Below, in pieces: positions 15,596 to 25,045 of a stretch of DNA of 64,000 bases. The position numbers and the translations under genes are program-made. Location: assembly GCF_902833085.1 (NCBI RefSeq), contig NZ_CADFEB010000005.1, positions 1 to 64,000 on the forward strand, given 5' to 3'. The notes beneath the pieces are model-generated. The model did no database searches. It was not told the DNA's origin and saw only the letters and a program-made list of their open reading frames with translations. The DNA comes from Burkholderia ubonensis. Its GTDB lineage: Bacteria; Pseudomonadota; Gammaproteobacteria; Burkholderiales; Burkholderiaceae. How positions within the stretch are numbered: the stretch's first letter is position 1; every line of letters begins with the position of its first letter.

Positions 15596-16654
15596 ATGAC
15601 AACCACACGCACTCAACCGAATCCGGCGCTCGGCTGGATGACCTTCCTGCTGATCGCGGTCGCGGGCCTGTTCTACGTGAAATGGTTTCCGTACTACAAC
15701 AAGGCGTTCCTGGCCGCCGAGCATCATTCGATCGGCCAGTCGATCCTGATGGGGGCGGCGTCGGCGCCGCCCGAGCCGTCGCTGAAGGCCGCGCTCGACT
15801 ACGCGTGGGCATACGGCAAGGCGATCTGGCAGGCGATGGTGCTCGGCCTGCTGCTCGGCTCGGCGGTGCAGGCGCTGCTGCCCGCGCACTGGGTCGCGCG
15901 CGTGCTCGGCAGGACGGGTTTCGGCAGCGTCGCCGCGGGCGGCCTGCTGTCGCTGCCGGGCATGATGTGCACCTGCTGCGCGGCGCCCGTCGTCGCGGGC
16001 CTGCGCGAGCGGCATGCGTCGCCGGGCGGCGCGGTGGCGTTCTGGCTCGGCAATACCGTGCTGAACCCGGCCGCGCTGGTGTTCATGGGCTTCGTGCTCG
16101 GCTGGCACTGGAGCGCGCTGCGGCTCGTGCTCGGCATCGCGATGGTGTTCGGGATCGGCTATCTGCTGAACCGGATCGCGCGCCCGGAGGACCGCAGCAT
16201 CGACGACACGCGGCTCGCCGCGCTGGTGGCCGAGCAGGCCGCGGCCGGCAACGCGTTCGCGCGCTGGATGAAAATCCTCGCGCGGATGACCGTGCGGCTC
16301 GTGCCCGAATACCTGGTGCTCGTGCTGCTGCTCGGCGCGGCGCGTGCATGGCTGTTCCCGCATATCGGCCCGGACATCGGCAACCATGTCGGCTGGATCG
16401 TCGCGTTCGCGGTCGCGGGCACGCTGTTCGTGATTCCGACGGCGGGCGAGGTGCCGATCATCCAGGCGATGCTGTCGCTCGGCATGGGCGTCGGCCCGGC
16501 CGCCGCGCTGCTGATGACGCTGCCGCCGATCAGCGTGCCGTCGCTCGCGATGCTCGCGCGCTCGTTCCGGCCGGCCACGCTCGCGCTCGTCACGGCGCTC
16601 GTCGTCGCGTTCGGCATCGCGAGCGGGCTGCTCGCGATCGCGCTGGGGTTCTGA
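15596..16654 (+). CDS. ArsP-like / YraQ-family permease (DUF318)
   Basis: A 352-residue polytopic membrane protein of the PF03773 permease family that includes the organoarsenical exporter ArsP. The family cysteine motif is visible at residues 123-130 (MMCTCCAA). Two copies of a Gly/Pro-rich helical hairpin (LLSLPGMM and FVIPTAGEVPIIQAML) flank the centre, consistent with about 8-10 helices. Family members export trivalent organoarsenicals or related soft metal compounds; the substrate here is unproven. It follows mnmH by 14 bases. Confidence 0.82.
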   Translation: MTTTRTQPNPALGWMTFLLIAVAGLFYVKWFPYYNKAFLAAEHHSIGQSILMGAASAPPEPSLKAALDYAWAYGKAIWQAMVLGLLLGSAVQALLPAHWVARVLGRTGFGSVAAGGLLSLPGMMCTCCAAPVVAGLRERHASPGGAVAFWLGNTVLNPAALVFMGFVLGWHWSALRLVLGIAMVFGIGYLLNRIARPEDRSIDDTRLAALVAEQAAAGNAFARWMKILARMTVRLVPEYLVLVLLLGAARAWLFPHIGPDIGNHVGWIVAFAVAGTLFVIPTAGEVPIIQAMLSLGMGVGPAAALLMTLPPISVPSLAMLARSFRPATLALVTALVVAFGIASGLLAIALGF

Positions 16655-16849
16655 CGGCGCGCCACGCGGGCAGCGCGTGATCGCACGCATTGCGCACCGC
16701 GGGCCGCGCGGGGTCGAAGACGTCCGGTGGCCCTGGCGGTGCGAAGGCGTCGTTCGGGGGCGCGCGCCGGTCCGCATAATCATCCTATTCATCCGGCACC
16801 GCCGCTTCGCGCGGGCGGCGCCATTCACAAGAAGCAATCAGGAACTCGC

Positions 16850-17272
16850 ATGACCCAACCCAAGATTCATCCTCGACTCGAAAAGGCGCTGACGCGCGGC
16901 GATCTCGCGATTCGCCAGGCCAATTCGGCGCGCGCGACCGCCGTGCTGTCCGCGCTCGGCGCGATGATCGTCGAGGCATCCGCCACGATCGGCGTCGAGG
17001 CCAGCGTCGACATTCCGCAGGGCGAGCGCATTTACGATCCGATGAACGGCCTGTGGCCGCAGAAGATGCTCGTGTCGTTCGATGGCCCCGTCGAGGACGC
17101 GGAGCCGGAAGAGCTGCGCTCGGTCTATCTGCTGGCCGACGATCCGGGCACGCAGTTCCGGGTCGAATGGCATCGCGCGGACGGCAAGCTCGGCCGTCAC
17201 GAGGGCGGCCCGCTCGCGACCGTCGCGTTCCTGACCGACGTCGAGATTCCGTGGAGCGACGAAGACGAGTGA
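16850..17272 (+). CDS. Hypothetical protein, 140 residues
   Basis: A soluble acidic protein beginning MTQPKIHPRLEKALTRGDLA and ending in IPWSDEDE. There is no signal peptide or membrane segment. The N-terminal third is helical and the rest alternates short strands. I do not recognise a family. An AGGAA ribosome binding site precedes the ATG at 16850; the open frame upstream to 16727 lacks a start signal. It is convergent with the ABC permease gene at 17358. Confidence 0.7.
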   Translation: MTQPKIHPRLEKALTRGDLAIRQANSARATAVLSALGAMIVEASATIGVEASVDIPQGERIYDPMNGLWPQKMLVSFDGPVEDAEPEELRSVYLLADDPGTQFRVEWHRADGKLGRHEGGPLATVAFLTDVEIPWSDEDE

Positions 17273-17357
17273 CGTCGGTCGCCGTCGCGCGCGACGCGGC
17301 GCGCAAGCGCGATTGCTGCGGGGCGGTCGCACCCCGTGCGTGCGCGATGTCGCGCGT

Positions 17358-18191
17358 TCAGCGCATCATCCGGCGCCGGAACAGCCGCGCGGACAGCAGG
17401 AAGCTGCCGATCGCATAGGCGGCCAGCACCGCGACGTGCAGGCCGACGTGCGACGCGGGCCGGCCGAGCATCGCGGGCCGGATCAGTTCGACCGCGTGCG
17501 CGAGCGGCAGCGCATGCGCCGCGTGCTGTGCGATCTCCGGCAATTGCGTGAGCGGGAAGAACACGCCGGACAGCAGCAGCATCGGCGTCAGCACGAGCGT
17601 CTGATAAAACATGAAGAAATCGTATGACGGCGCGAGCGCGGTGACGACCATCGCGGCACTTGCGAACGCGAGGCCGGCGAGCGCGATCACCGGCAGTGCG
17701 ACGAGCATCGACGGAAAGCTCGCATAGCCGAGCAGGCCCGCGACGATCATGATCGCGGAACCCGACAGCATCGCCTTGCTGGCCGCCCAGACGATCTCGC
17801 CGAGCACGATGTCGCCGAGCACGAGCGGCGTGTGCATGATCGCTTCCCAGGTGCGCTGCACGTGCATCCGCGAGAAGCCCGAATACATCGACTCGAAGCT
17901 CGCGGACATCATCACGCTCGATCCGACCGTGCCCGCCGCGAGGAACGCGATGTACGACACGCCGTCGACGCGGCCGACCATCAGCCCCAGCCCGAATCCG
18001 AGCCCGAACAGGTAGATCATCGGATCCGCCAGATTGCCGATCATCGAAGCCATCGCGAGCTTGCGCCACACGAGATAGTTGCGGCGCCACACGGCGGCCC
18101 AGTTGGTCGCGTTCGCGGGCATCGCGATCGCAAAGCGCGATTCGCGCGGCGGCGCGGGCGTGGCGGAGGCGGAATAGTTGCGTACTTCCAT
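17358..18191 (-). CDS. nodJ: ABC-2 type exporter permease, NodJ-like
   Basis: A 277-residue inner-membrane protein with about six helices and the ABC-2 signature near the end ([20 protein letters not shown]). The sequence is of the NodJ/DrrB type, which in rhizobia exports lipochitin oligosaccharides with NodI. In Burkholderia this pair is widespread and its substrate is not known. It begins 6 bases after the stop of the ATPase gene, so the two form one operon on the minus strand. The symbol reflects family membership only. Confidence 0.85.
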   Translation of the reverse strand: MEVRNYSASATPAPPRESRFAIAMPANATNWAAVWRRNYLVWRKLAMASMIGNLADPMIYLFGLGFGLGLMVGRVDGVSYIAFLAAGTVGSSVMMSASFESMYSGFSRMHVQRTWEAIMHTPLVLGDIVLGEIVWAASKAMLSGSAIMIVAGLLGYASFPSMLVALPVIALAGLAFASAAMVVTALAPSYDFFMFYQTLVLTPMLLLSGVFFPLTQLPEIAQHAAHALPLAHAVELIRPAMLGRPASHVGLHVAVLAAYAIGSFLLSARLFRRRMMR

Positions 18192-18197
18192 GAGCGC

Positions 18198-19148
18198 TCA
18201 GTCCTGCATCTCGCGGCCGGTCAGCCGCAGGAACACGTCTTCCAGATTGGCGGGGCGATGCAGATAGCGCAATCCGGCGCGGCCCTTGAGCCGCGCATTG
18301 AGCGGATCGGGGTCGCTCACGTAGCAGAACAGCGTCTCGCCGCTGATCTCGGTGCGTTCCGCGAAGGCCGCCAGCTCGTCGCGCAGCGCGGCCGGATCGG
18401 CGCCGTAGATCTCGATCACGTCGCAGCCGATTTCCGATTCGATCAGCGCATGCGGCGCGCCTTCGGCGATCTTGCGGCCTTCCTCGATCACGCACAGGCG
18501 GTCGCACAGGCGCTCGGCTTCTTCCATGAAATGCGTGGTGATCAGGATCGTCTTGCCGTGCGCGAGCAGCGAGCGCAGCCGCTCCCACATCAGGTGCCGC
18601 GCCTGCGGGTCGAGGCCGGTCGTCGGCTCGTCGAGCACCAGCACGTCGGGGTCGTTGACGAGCGCACGCGCGAGCGTCAACCGCCGCTTCATGCCGCCCG
18701 ACAGCTCGCTGACCTTCGCGTCCGCCTTGTTCTCGAGTTTCGCGAATGCGAGCAGCGACGGCACCAGCGCGCGGGCGTCGTGCGCCGATACGCCGAAATA
18801 GCGGCTGAACACCAGCAAATTCTCGCGAACCGTGAAATCCGGGTCGAGATTGTCGAATTGCGGAACGACGCCGACCCGCTGGCGCGCCCGGCGCGCGCGC
18901 GCCGGAACCGGTTCGCCGCACAGCGAGATCGCACCGGCGTCCGGATACGTGACGCCGAGCAGCATTTTCAGCGTCGTGGTCTTGCCGGCGCCGTTCGGCC
19001 CGAGCAGGCCGTAGCATTCGCCGGCATGGACGCGAAAGGACAGGCCGTTGACGACGAGCTTGTCGCCATAGCGTTTTTCGACGTTCTGGAAATCGATCGG
19101 TGCGACGGACATGGGCAATGTTGTCGTTGGATGCAGCGTGGCGGACAT
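18198..19148 (-). CDS. nodI: ABC exporter ATPase, NodI-like
   Basis: A 316-residue ATP-binding subunit with Walker [11 protein letters not shown], signature [15 protein letters not shown] (the SGGMKRR form typical of NodI/DrrA exporters), Walker [14 protein letters not shown] and switch His in [16 protein letters not shown]. It drives the NodJ-like permease encoded immediately downstream. Two starts are possible: ATG 19148, used here, or ATG 19112 ([16 protein letters not shown]). Neither has a strong ribosome binding site; the longer Arg-rich upstream frame to 19280 is rejected. Substrate unknown. Confidence 0.87.
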   Translation of the reverse strand: MSATLHPTTTLPMSVAPIDFQNVEKRYGDKLVVNGLSFRVHAGECYGLLGPNGAGKTTTLKMLLGVTYPDAGAISLCGEPVPARARRARQRVGVVPQFDNLDPDFTVRENLLVFSRYFGVSAHDARALVPSLLAFAKLENKADAKVSELSGGMKRRLTLARALVNDPDVLVLDEPTTGLDPQARHLMWERLRSLLAHGKTILITTHFMEEAERLCDRLCVIEEGRKIAEGAPHALIESEIGCDVIEIYGADPAALRDELAAFAERTEISGETLFCYVSDPDPLNARLKGRAGLRYLHRPANLEDVFLRLTGREMQD

Positions 19149-19466
19149 GTCCGGCGACCGTGCGCGCCGAAGCCGGGGCGCGAACCGATGCGCCGGTCGA
19201 TGGTCACGCCGGCATGACGGGAATGCGCAATGCGGCGCGCAATCCGCGCGTGACGCGAACGGGCGGCACGATCGGGCCATTCTAGTGCATTGCCTGCACG
19301 CCTTCAGGGCGTGCGCGCACGGCGCGGTGCCGACGCTTGCCGATCATGCACCGCATCATCGCGGATCGGCTCGACGGGGCGAATCAGCGTTTTCCATCCC
19401 TTGCGTCCCGAATTGCGGCGCACCATGATGAATGCGTAGGGTTCGTTGTCTCGAATGGGAGGGCTC
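19149..19466. other. Intergenic region between divergent genes
   Basis: About 320 bases between the NodI-like gene and the stress-protein gene, presumably holding both promoters. No convincing operator or hairpin was seen, and frames here are Arg-rich shadows. Confidence 0.5.
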
Positions 19467-19964
19467 ATGGCTAGCTACAACAAGATTCTGCTGTGTTATG
19501 ACGGCACGCTCGAGGGACGCAAGGCATTGCGTTGCGGTGCCAATCTCGCGCTGGACCTGAAGGCCGAGACGCACCTGCTGTCCGTCGTCGACATGCGTTC
19601 GAGCATTGCGCAAAGCGCCGGATTGTTGACCGATGTCGCGTGCGGCCGCTTCGAGGAAACGGCGCGCGAAATCCTGCAGGAAGGCGTGGACTGGCTGCGC
19701 GAACGCGGATTGCAGGCGGAAGGGCATTTCGCGTTCGGCTACCCGATCGACGAGATCGCCAACCTCGCCGCGGAATTGAAGGCGGACCTGATCGTGGTCG
19801 GGCACCGCTGCCGCAGCGGGTTGTCGAGATGGTGGATGGGCTCGGGCAATACGCAACTGCTCGATCGCGTGAACTGCAGCATCCTGGTTGCGTGCTCGTC
19901 TGCCGAAGAGCAGAAGGCCGAAATCGCGCGAGAACGCGACGCGGCTGCGACCACCGCCAGATGA
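19467..19964 (+). CDS. Universal stress protein (UspA family)
   Basis: A 165-residue UspA-type protein: first strand YNKILLCYDGTLEGRKALR and the ATP-binding Gly-rich loop GHRCRSGLSRWWMGSGNTQ, followed by LDRVNCSILVA. The loop fits the ATP-binding form of the family. Such proteins help survival under stress; the individual role is unknown. GGGAGG lies before the ATG at 19467. Single gene, with a GC-rich hairpin after it. Confidence 0.9.
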   Translation: MASYNKILLCYDGTLEGRKALRCGANLALDLKAETHLLSVVDMRSSIAQSAGLLTDVACGRFEETAREILQEGVDWLRERGLQAEGHFAFGYPIDEIANLAAELKADLIVVGHRCRSGLSRWWMGSGNTQLLDRVNCSILVACSSAEEQKAEIARERDAAATTAR

Positions 19965-19985
19965 CTGCCTGACTGTCTTGTCGTC

Positions 19986-20018
19986 CGACCGGCGCCGCGT
20001 TGTGCGGTGCGCCGGTCG
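19986..20018. terminator. Hairpin between convergent genes
   Basis: CGACCGGCGC pairs perfectly with GCGCCGGTCG over a 13-base loop. It has no T run; it may end transcripts from either side. Confidence 0.4.
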
Positions 20019-20054
20019 TCCGCCGGCCGCGCGCGGCGCCGGCCCGCTGCCGGT

Positions 20055-20738
20055 TCAGCCGTGCAGGTCGATCGCGGACAGCTTCCACGAAAACAGCCCG
20101 ACGCGGTGGAGAATCGCCGCGTAGCGCGTCCCATCCGCGTTGCGCTGGTACGTCACGACGAATTCGTCGATGTTCCGGTAACCGGCGCTCGTTTGCTGCT
20201 GCCTCGGCGCGCCGGCCTGCTGCGAAGTGGCTGATGCCGGTGCAGCAGGTGCAGCCGGTGCGGCCGGCGCGCTGCCGGCGGCCGTGTTCGGCCCATTCGT
20301 CGGCGCGGCGCTGCCGGCCGAATCGGCCGGCGGCTGTGCCGGCCACTCGGGCGGCCGCTCGCCCGGATTGCCCTGCGGCGGCAATCCGCTCATCAGCGCC
20401 GCGACGCCTTCCGGGGTCGCGTAGGCGTCAACCAGCGGCCCGATCAACGCTGAACCGATCAACGCGCCGATCACGGCGAACGGATTGTTCTGCCGTTTGG
20501 CGTCGATCCGGCGCATCAACTCGTCGGTGACCTGCTGCTTCAGGCTGATGCGCAGCGACGGGAAATCCACATACTCGCTGACCGCCTGCGCATCGCGCGC
20601 ATCGATCGCCGACTTCAGGCGGCCGAGCGCGACGTACGGCGATGCATACGCGTAGCCGATCGCCGCGATGACGACGGCGGCCAGCACGACGATCAACAAG
20701 GGTTTGAGCCGCCTGGGGCGGCCCGGTGCGTGACTCAC
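20055..20738 (-). CDS. DUF2939 family protein
   Basis: A 227-residue membrane-anchored protein. One N-terminal helix (LLIVVLAAVVIAAIGYAYAS) is followed by the DUF2939 core (YVALGRLKSAIDARDAQAVS), then an Ala/Pro-rich linker (about residues 130-175), and a C-terminal segment ending in FSWKLSAIDLHG. Function of the family is unknown. A GTG start at 20738 is chosen because GGAGG lies 4 bases upstream and MSHAPGRPRRLKPL is a normal cytoplasmic N-terminus. It is followed by the convergent stress-protein gene. Confidence 0.8.
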   Translation of the reverse strand: MSHAPGRPRRLKPLLIVVLAAVVIAAIGYAYASPYVALGRLKSAIDARDAQAVSEYVDFPSLRISLKQQVTDELMRRIDAKRQNNPFAVIGALIGSALIGPLVDAYATPEGVAALMSGLPPQGNPGERPPEWPAQPPADSAGSAAPTNGPNTAAGSAPAAPAAPAAPASATSQQAGAPRQQQTSAGYRNIDEFVVTYQRNADGTRYAAILHRVGLFSWKLSAIDLHG

Positions 20739-20767
20739 GATGCCTCCGGTGCGGGAATGTTCCGCAA

Positions 20768-21103
20768 TCAGAGACTGACTTGCGCGATCGAACGTTCCTC
20801 GGCGATGCAGCGATCGATCATCCGGCATACCGCGTCGATCGTCCCGACCATGATCAGGCGCGACGAACCATGATAGACGCGCACCGGCGCGCGGCGCGCC
20901 GGTTCCGCGTGATTCAGGCCGGCGTTCAGCGATACCCGCGCGAATGCGGGCAGCGCCGACGGCAGCAACGACGCTTGCCGTTCGGCTGCTTCTTCTTGAC
21001 CGGTGGGCGCCGCGGCAGTCAGCGGCGCGCACGGCGTGCGGCCGCGCAGGTGACGCAGGCGACCGAATTGGCGGAAAGGCAGCAGGCGGGCAAGGCGTTC
21101 CAT
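20768..21103 (-). CDS. Small gene downstream of lexA, unknown, SulA-like position
   Basis: One hundred eleven residues beginning MERLARLLPFRQFGRLRHLR, basic at the N-terminus, with ARRAPVRVYHGSSRLIMVGT and IDRCIAEE near the end. I do not recognise a family. It begins 26 bases after lexA on the same strand with AGGAGA before the ATG, so it should be co-transcribed with lexA under the two LexA boxes. In several proteobacteria the gene after lexA is the cell-division inhibitor sulA. This protein shows no clear similarity to SulA, but the position suggests an SOS role. Confidence 0.7.
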   Translation of the reverse strand: MERLARLLPFRQFGRLRHLRGRTPCAPLTAAAPTGQEEAAERQASLLPSALPAFARVSLNAGLNHAEPARRAPVRVYHGSSRLIMVGTIDAVCRMIDRCIAEERSIAQVSL

Positions 21104-21129
21104 GGTGTTCTCCTGAGCGAGACGGATTG

Positions 21130-21777
21130 TCAGAATTCGCCCGAGCGAATCAGCCCGACGGCGATGCCTTCCAGCGCGAATTCCGCGCTGCCGGCCTTGA
21201 CGAAGATGTTTTCGTAATCAGGGTTCTCCGCGATCAGCTCGAGGCCGCCGGGCCGGCGCTTCAGGCGCTTGACGGTGACGTCGTCGCCCAGACGCGCGAC
21301 GATGATCTGGCCGTCCTTCGCTTCCGTGCGCTTCTGCACGGCGAGCAGGTCGCCGTCGAGGATGCCGGCGTCGCGCATCGACAGGCCGCGAACCTTCAGC
21401 AGGTAATCCGGCTTGCTGGAGAACAGCGCGGGATCGCACGCGAAATGCTGCGAGATGTGCTCCTGCGCGAGGATCGGGCTACCTGCCGCGACCCGGCCGA
21501 CGAGCGGCAGCGACAGCTGCATCAGGGCCGCGTGCGGCAGCGTGAACTGGTGCGGCGCGTCGTCGCCGCCGAGCAGGCGGATGCCGCGCGACGCGCCGGC
21601 CGCCAGCTCGATCACGCCCTTGCGTGCCAGCGCGCGCAGGTGCTCCTCGGCCGCATTCGGCGAGCTGAAGCCCAGTTCGGCCGCGATCTCGGCGCGGGTG
21701 GGCGGGAAGCCGGAGCGCTCGATCGCGCGGCGGATCAAGTCGAACACTTGCTGCTGGCGTGCGGTGAGTTTGGTCAT
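21130..21777 (-). CDS. lexA: LexA repressor
   Basis: A 215-residue SOS repressor. The N-terminal winged helix ([20 protein letters not shown], then [20 protein letters not shown]) is followed by the cleavage site A98-G99 (RVAAGSPI) and the Ser-Lys dyad: S133 in [13 protein letters not shown] and K170 in DDVTVKRL. It represses SOS genes until RecA-stimulated self-cleavage after DNA damage. Two LexA boxes lie immediately upstream, giving autoregulation. A small unknown gene follows in the same operon. Confidence 0.97.
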   Translation of the reverse strand: MTKLTARQQQVFDLIRRAIERSGFPPTRAEIAAELGFSSPNAAEEHLRALARKGVIELAAGASRGIRLLGGDDAPHQFTLPHAALMQLSLPLVGRVAAGSPILAQEHISQHFACDPALFSSKPDYLLKVRGLSMRDAGILDGDLLAVQKRTEAKDGQIIVARLGDDVTVKRLKRRPGGLELIAENPDYENIFVKAGSAEFALEGIAVGLIRSGEF

Positions 21778-21784
21778 GGCTCAA

Positions 21785-21800
21785 CTGTATGGATAGACAG
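21785..21800. promoter_or_regulatory. LexA box (proximal)
   Basis: CTGTATGGATAGACAG matches the CTGT-N8-ACAG consensus. It is 7 bases upstream of the lexA start codon. Confidence 0.85.
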
Positions 21801-21804
21801 TGAG

Positions 21805-21820
21805 CTGTATTTTTATACAG
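21805..21820. promoter_or_regulatory. LexA box (distal)
   Basis: CTGTATTTTTATACAG is an almost perfect CTGT-AT-rich-ACAG site, centred 20 bases from the proximal box. Two boxes on one face of the helix suggest cooperative autorepression. Confidence 0.9.
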
Positions 21821-21966
21821 TACTCCGGGAATTTCAAGTGTTACCTGAGGTTCGTCGCGATCGCGTCGATTCCGGCGCGATCCGGCGACGTCCGGACGCC
21901 GGTTCCTCCGCTGCAACCGTCGATGCCGTCTGCTTTAGCACTTTTCAATATTAAAAAATGAGGAAC

Positions 21967-21980
21967 GATTATTTTTAATC
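21967..21980. promoter_or_regulatory. AT-rich palindrome in the sulfate operon promoter region
   Basis: GATTA-TTTT-TAATC lies 75 bases before the sulfate-binding protein start, in an AT-rich stretch unlike its surroundings. It is a candidate part of the CysB-dependent promoter, but CysB sites are degenerate and the assignment is inferred. Confidence 0.35.
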
Positions 21981-22054
21981 ATGTAACCCGTTCGTTAGAC
22001 TGGCTCGCATCTCGCAATACCGACAACATGACCGACAACACGGGAGTAGCACCG

Positions 22055-23092
22055 ATGGTGAAGCGCAATACGGGACTGGCGAGCGGGGCGCGCCGCTTGA
22101 TCGCAACCTTCGCGCTGGGCGCGGCCGCGGCGCTGGGCGTCGTCGCGCAGGCGCACGCAGACGCGACTTTCCTGAACGTGTCGTACGACCCGACGCGCGA
22201 GCTGTATCAGGACTTCAACCAGGCGTTCGGCAAGGAATGGAAGGCGAAGACGGGCGAGACCGTCAACTTCAAGCAGTCGCACGGCGGCTCGGGCGCGCAG
22301 GCGCGCTCGGTGCTCGACGGGCTGCAGGCGGACGTCGTGACGCTCGCGCTCGCGTACGACATCGACGCGCTCGCGAACAAGGGGCTCGTCAGCAAGGACT
22401 GGCAGAAGCGCCTGCCCGACAACGCGTCGCCGTACACGTCGACGATCGTGTTCCTGGTGCGCAAGGGCAATCCGAAGGGCATCAAGGATTGGGACGACCT
22501 GACGAAGCCGGGCGTGTCGATCGTCACGCCGAACCCGAAGACCTCGGGCGGCGCGCGCTGGAACTATCTCGCCGCGTGGGCGTACGCGGTGCACAAGCCG
22601 GGCGGCAACGAGCAGGCCGCGAAGGACTTCGTCACGAAGCTCTACAAGAACGCGGGCGTGCTCGACTCGGGCGCGCGAGGCGCGACGACGAGCTTCGTGC
22701 AGCGCGGCATCGGCGACGTGCTGATCGCATGGGAGAACGAGGCGTTCCTGTCGATCAAGGAATTCGGCGCCGACAAGTTCGAGATCGTCGTGCCGTCGGT
22801 GAGCATCCTGGCCGAGCCGCCGGTCGCGATCGTCGACAAGGTGGTCGACAAGAAGGGCTCGCGCAAGCTCGCCGAAGCGTACCTGAACTACCTGTACAGC
22901 CCGCAGGGCCAGGAGATCGCGGCGCGCAACTACTACCGGCCGCGCTCGAAGAACGTGCCGGCGGAGCTGACGAAGCAGTTCCCGAAGCTGAAGCTGTACA
23001 CGGTCGACGACACGTTCGGCGGCTGGACGAATGCGCAGAAGACGCATTTCGCCGACGGCGGCGTGTTCGATTCGATCTACAAGCCGCAGTGA
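22055..23092 (+). CDS. sbp: Sulfate ABC transporter, periplasmic binding protein
   Basis: A 345-residue sulfate-binding protein (Sbp/CysP family). A signal peptide ([22 protein letters not shown]) is followed by the mature start [20 protein letters not shown] and family signatures [20 protein letters not shown] and [19 protein letters not shown]. It captures sulfate or thiosulfate in the periplasm for CysTWA. I chose the ATG at 22055 (GGGAG upstream) over ATG 22028, which lacks a ribosome binding site. First gene of the operon with cysT, cysW, cysA; cysB follows. Confidence 0.93.
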   Translation: MVKRNTGLASGARRLIATFALGAAAALGVVAQAHADATFLNVSYDPTRELYQDFNQAFGKEWKAKTGETVNFKQSHGGSGAQARSVLDGLQADVVTLALAYDIDALANKGLVSKDWQKRLPDNASPYTSTIVFLVRKGNPKGIKDWDDLTKPGVSIVTPNPKTSGGARWNYLAAWAYAVHKPGGNEQAAKDFVTKLYKNAGVLDSGARGATTSFVQRGIGDVLIAWENEAFLSIKEFGADKFEIVVPSVSILAEPPVAIVDKVVDKKGSRKLAEAYLNYLYSPQGQEIAARNYYRPRSKNVPAELTKQFPKLKLYTVDDTFGGWTNAQKTHFADGGVFDSIYKPQ

Positions 23093-23182
23093 CGACATAA
23101 CGACAGCGGCGCGCGACAGCAGCGCGCCGCACCCCCGGCGCTCGCGCCGGACCCATGTGATTCGACCCAGCAAGAGCATCCG

Positions 23183-24088
23183 ATGACGACGTACACCTTT
23201 CGCAAGCCGAGCGCTCTGCCCGGTTTCGGCGTGACGCTCGGCATCACGGTGGCCTATTTGAGCCTCGTGGTGCTGATTCCGCTTGCCGCCACGTTCCTGA
23301 AGACCGCGACGCTCTCGTGGGACCAGTTCATCGCGGCCGTCGCGTCGCCGCGCGTGCTCGCGTCGTACCGGCTGACGTTCTCGGCGGCGCTGGGCGGCGC
23401 GCTGATCAATGCGGTGTTCGGCTTCCTCGTCGCGTGGGTGCTGGTGCGCTACACGTTCCCGTTCAAGCGCGTCGTCGACGCGATCGTCGACCTGCCGTTC
23501 GCGCTGCCGACGTCGGTCGCCGGCATTTCGCTCGCCGCCGTCTACGCGGCCAACGGCTGGGTCGGCCAGTATCTCGCGCCGTTCGGCATCAAGATCGCGT
23601 TCACGCCGCTCGGCGTGCTGGTCGCGCTGACCTTCATCGGGCTGCCGTTCGTCGTGCGCACCGTGCAGCCGGTGCTGGAGGATTTCGAGCGCGAGCAGGA
23701 GGAGGCCGCCGCGTGCCTCGGCGCGTCGCGCTGGCTGACGTTCCGCCGCGTCGTGCTGCCGGCCGTGCTGCCGGCGCTCCTGACCGGTTTCGCGCTCGCG
23801 TTCGCGCGCGCGCTCGGCGAATACGGCTCGGTGATCTTCATCGCCGGCAACGTGCCGATGAAGTCCGAGATCACGTCGCTCCTGATCATCACGAAGCTCG
23901 AGCAGTACGACTACGCGGGCGCGACCGCGCTCGCGGTCGTGATGCTCGTCGTGTCGTTCATGATGCTGCTGCTGATCAACACGCTGCAGTGGTATCTGCA
24001 GCGCCGCACGAGCCGCGCCGCATCGTCCGGCCGCGCCGCGAGCGCGCCCGCGGCCGCCGCCACCGCCGCCGCAGGAGGCCAACGATGA
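23183..24088 (+). CDS. cysT: Sulfate ABC transporter permease CysT (CysU)
   Basis: A 301-residue inner-membrane permease with about six helices. The ABC permease EAA loop reads [20 protein letters not shown], and [18 protein letters not shown] is the family signature for the first sulfate permease. It forms the translocation pore with CysW. Its last codons overlap the cysW start (ATGA at 24085-24088), indicating translational coupling. The Ala-rich C-terminus after RRTSRAA is longer than in E. coli. Confidence 0.94.
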   Translation: MTTYTFRKPSALPGFGVTLGITVAYLSLVVLIPLAATFLKTATLSWDQFIAAVASPRVLASYRLTFSAALGGALINAVFGFLVAWVLVRYTFPFKRVVDAIVDLPFALPTSVAGISLAAVYAANGWVGQYLAPFGIKIAFTPLGVLVALTFIGLPFVVRTVQPVLEDFEREQEEAAACLGASRWLTFRRVVLPAVLPALLTGFALAFARALGEYGSVIFIAGNVPMKSEITSLLIITKLEQYDYAGATALAVVMLVVSFMMLLLINTLQWYLQRRTSRAASSGRAASAPAAAATAAAGGQR

Positions 24089-25032
24089 GCCAGGAAGCCA
24101 CCGCCGTGCTGAAGGCCCCGTCCACCGCCGCGCAGGCGCGCGCCGCGAAGCGGCTCGACCCGGTCAGCGAGCCGCGCGCCGTGCGCTGGCTGCTCACCGG
24201 CATCGCGCTCGCGTTCCTCGCGTTCTTCCTCGTCGTGCCGCTCGCGGCCGTGTTCTTCGAGGCGCTGAGAAAGGGCGTCGGCTTCTACCTCGAGTCGCTC
24301 GCCGATCCGGACGCGTGGTCGGCGATCAAGCTGACGCTGACCGTCGCGGCGATCGCCGTGCCGCTCAACCTCGTATTCGGCGTGTGCGCGTCGTGGGCGA
24401 TCGCGAAGTTCGAATTCCGCGGCAAGGCGCTGCTGACGACGCTGATCGACCTGCCGTTCTCGGTGTCGCCGGTGATCTCGGGCCTCATCTACGTGCTGCT
24501 GTTCGGCGCGCAGGGCTGGCTCGGGCCGTGGCTGCAGGCGCACGACGTGCAGATCATCTTCGCGGTGCCCGGCATCGTGCTCGCGACGATCTTCGTCACG
24601 TTCCCGTTCGTCGCGCGCGAGCTGATCCCGCTGATGCAGGCGCAGGGCAGCGACGAGGAGGAGGCCGCGCGTGTGCTCGGCGCGTCGGGCTGGCAGATCT
24701 TCCGCCGCGTGACGCTGCCGAACGTGAAGTGGGGCCTGCTGTACGGCGTGATCCTGTGCAACGCGCGCGCGATGGGCGAGTTCGGCGCGGTGTCGGTCGT
24801 GTCGGGCCACATCCGCGGCGTGACCGACACGATGCCGCTGCACGTCGAGATTCTGTACAACGAGTACAACTTCGCGGCCGCGTTCGCGGTGGCATCGGTG
24901 CTCGCGCTGCTCGCGCTCGTCACGCTCGCGCTGAAGCTGCTCGCGGAGCGCCATCTCGCGGCCGATCTGGCCGGCGCGCGCGATGCGGTTCCCGCGCATG
25001 CCGGCCCCGCCGTCACTTCGTCGAATTCGTAA
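24085..25032 (+). CDS. cysW: Sulfate ABC transporter permease CysW
   Basis: A 315-residue second sulfate permease. It shows [19 protein letters not shown] (CysW signature) and the EAA loop [20 protein letters not shown], followed by [15 protein letters not shown]. It has six membrane helices and an Ala-rich C-terminal tail. The start overlaps the cysT stop, and AGGAGG just upstream supports it. It partners with CysT and the ATPase CysA, whose gene starts 13 bases after the stop. Confidence 0.94.
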   Translation: MSQEATAVLKAPSTAAQARAAKRLDPVSEPRAVRWLLTGIALAFLAFFLVVPLAAVFFEALRKGVGFYLESLADPDAWSAIKLTLTVAAIAVPLNLVFGVCASWAIAKFEFRGKALLTTLIDLPFSVSPVISGLIYVLLFGAQGWLGPWLQAHDVQIIFAVPGIVLATIFVTFPFVARELIPLMQAQGSDEEEAARVLGASGWQIFRRVTLPNVKWGLLYGVILCNARAMGEFGAVSVVSGHIRGVTDTMPLHVEILYNEYNFAAAFAVASVLALLALVTLALKLLAERHLAADLAGARDAVPAHAGPAVTSSNS

Positions 25033-25045
25033 AGAGGCAACCAGA

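Noticed and set aside
17832..19217. 461-codon plus-strand frame opposite the NodIJ-like genes
   Set aside because: Antisense shadow, rich in Arg and His, with no domain.
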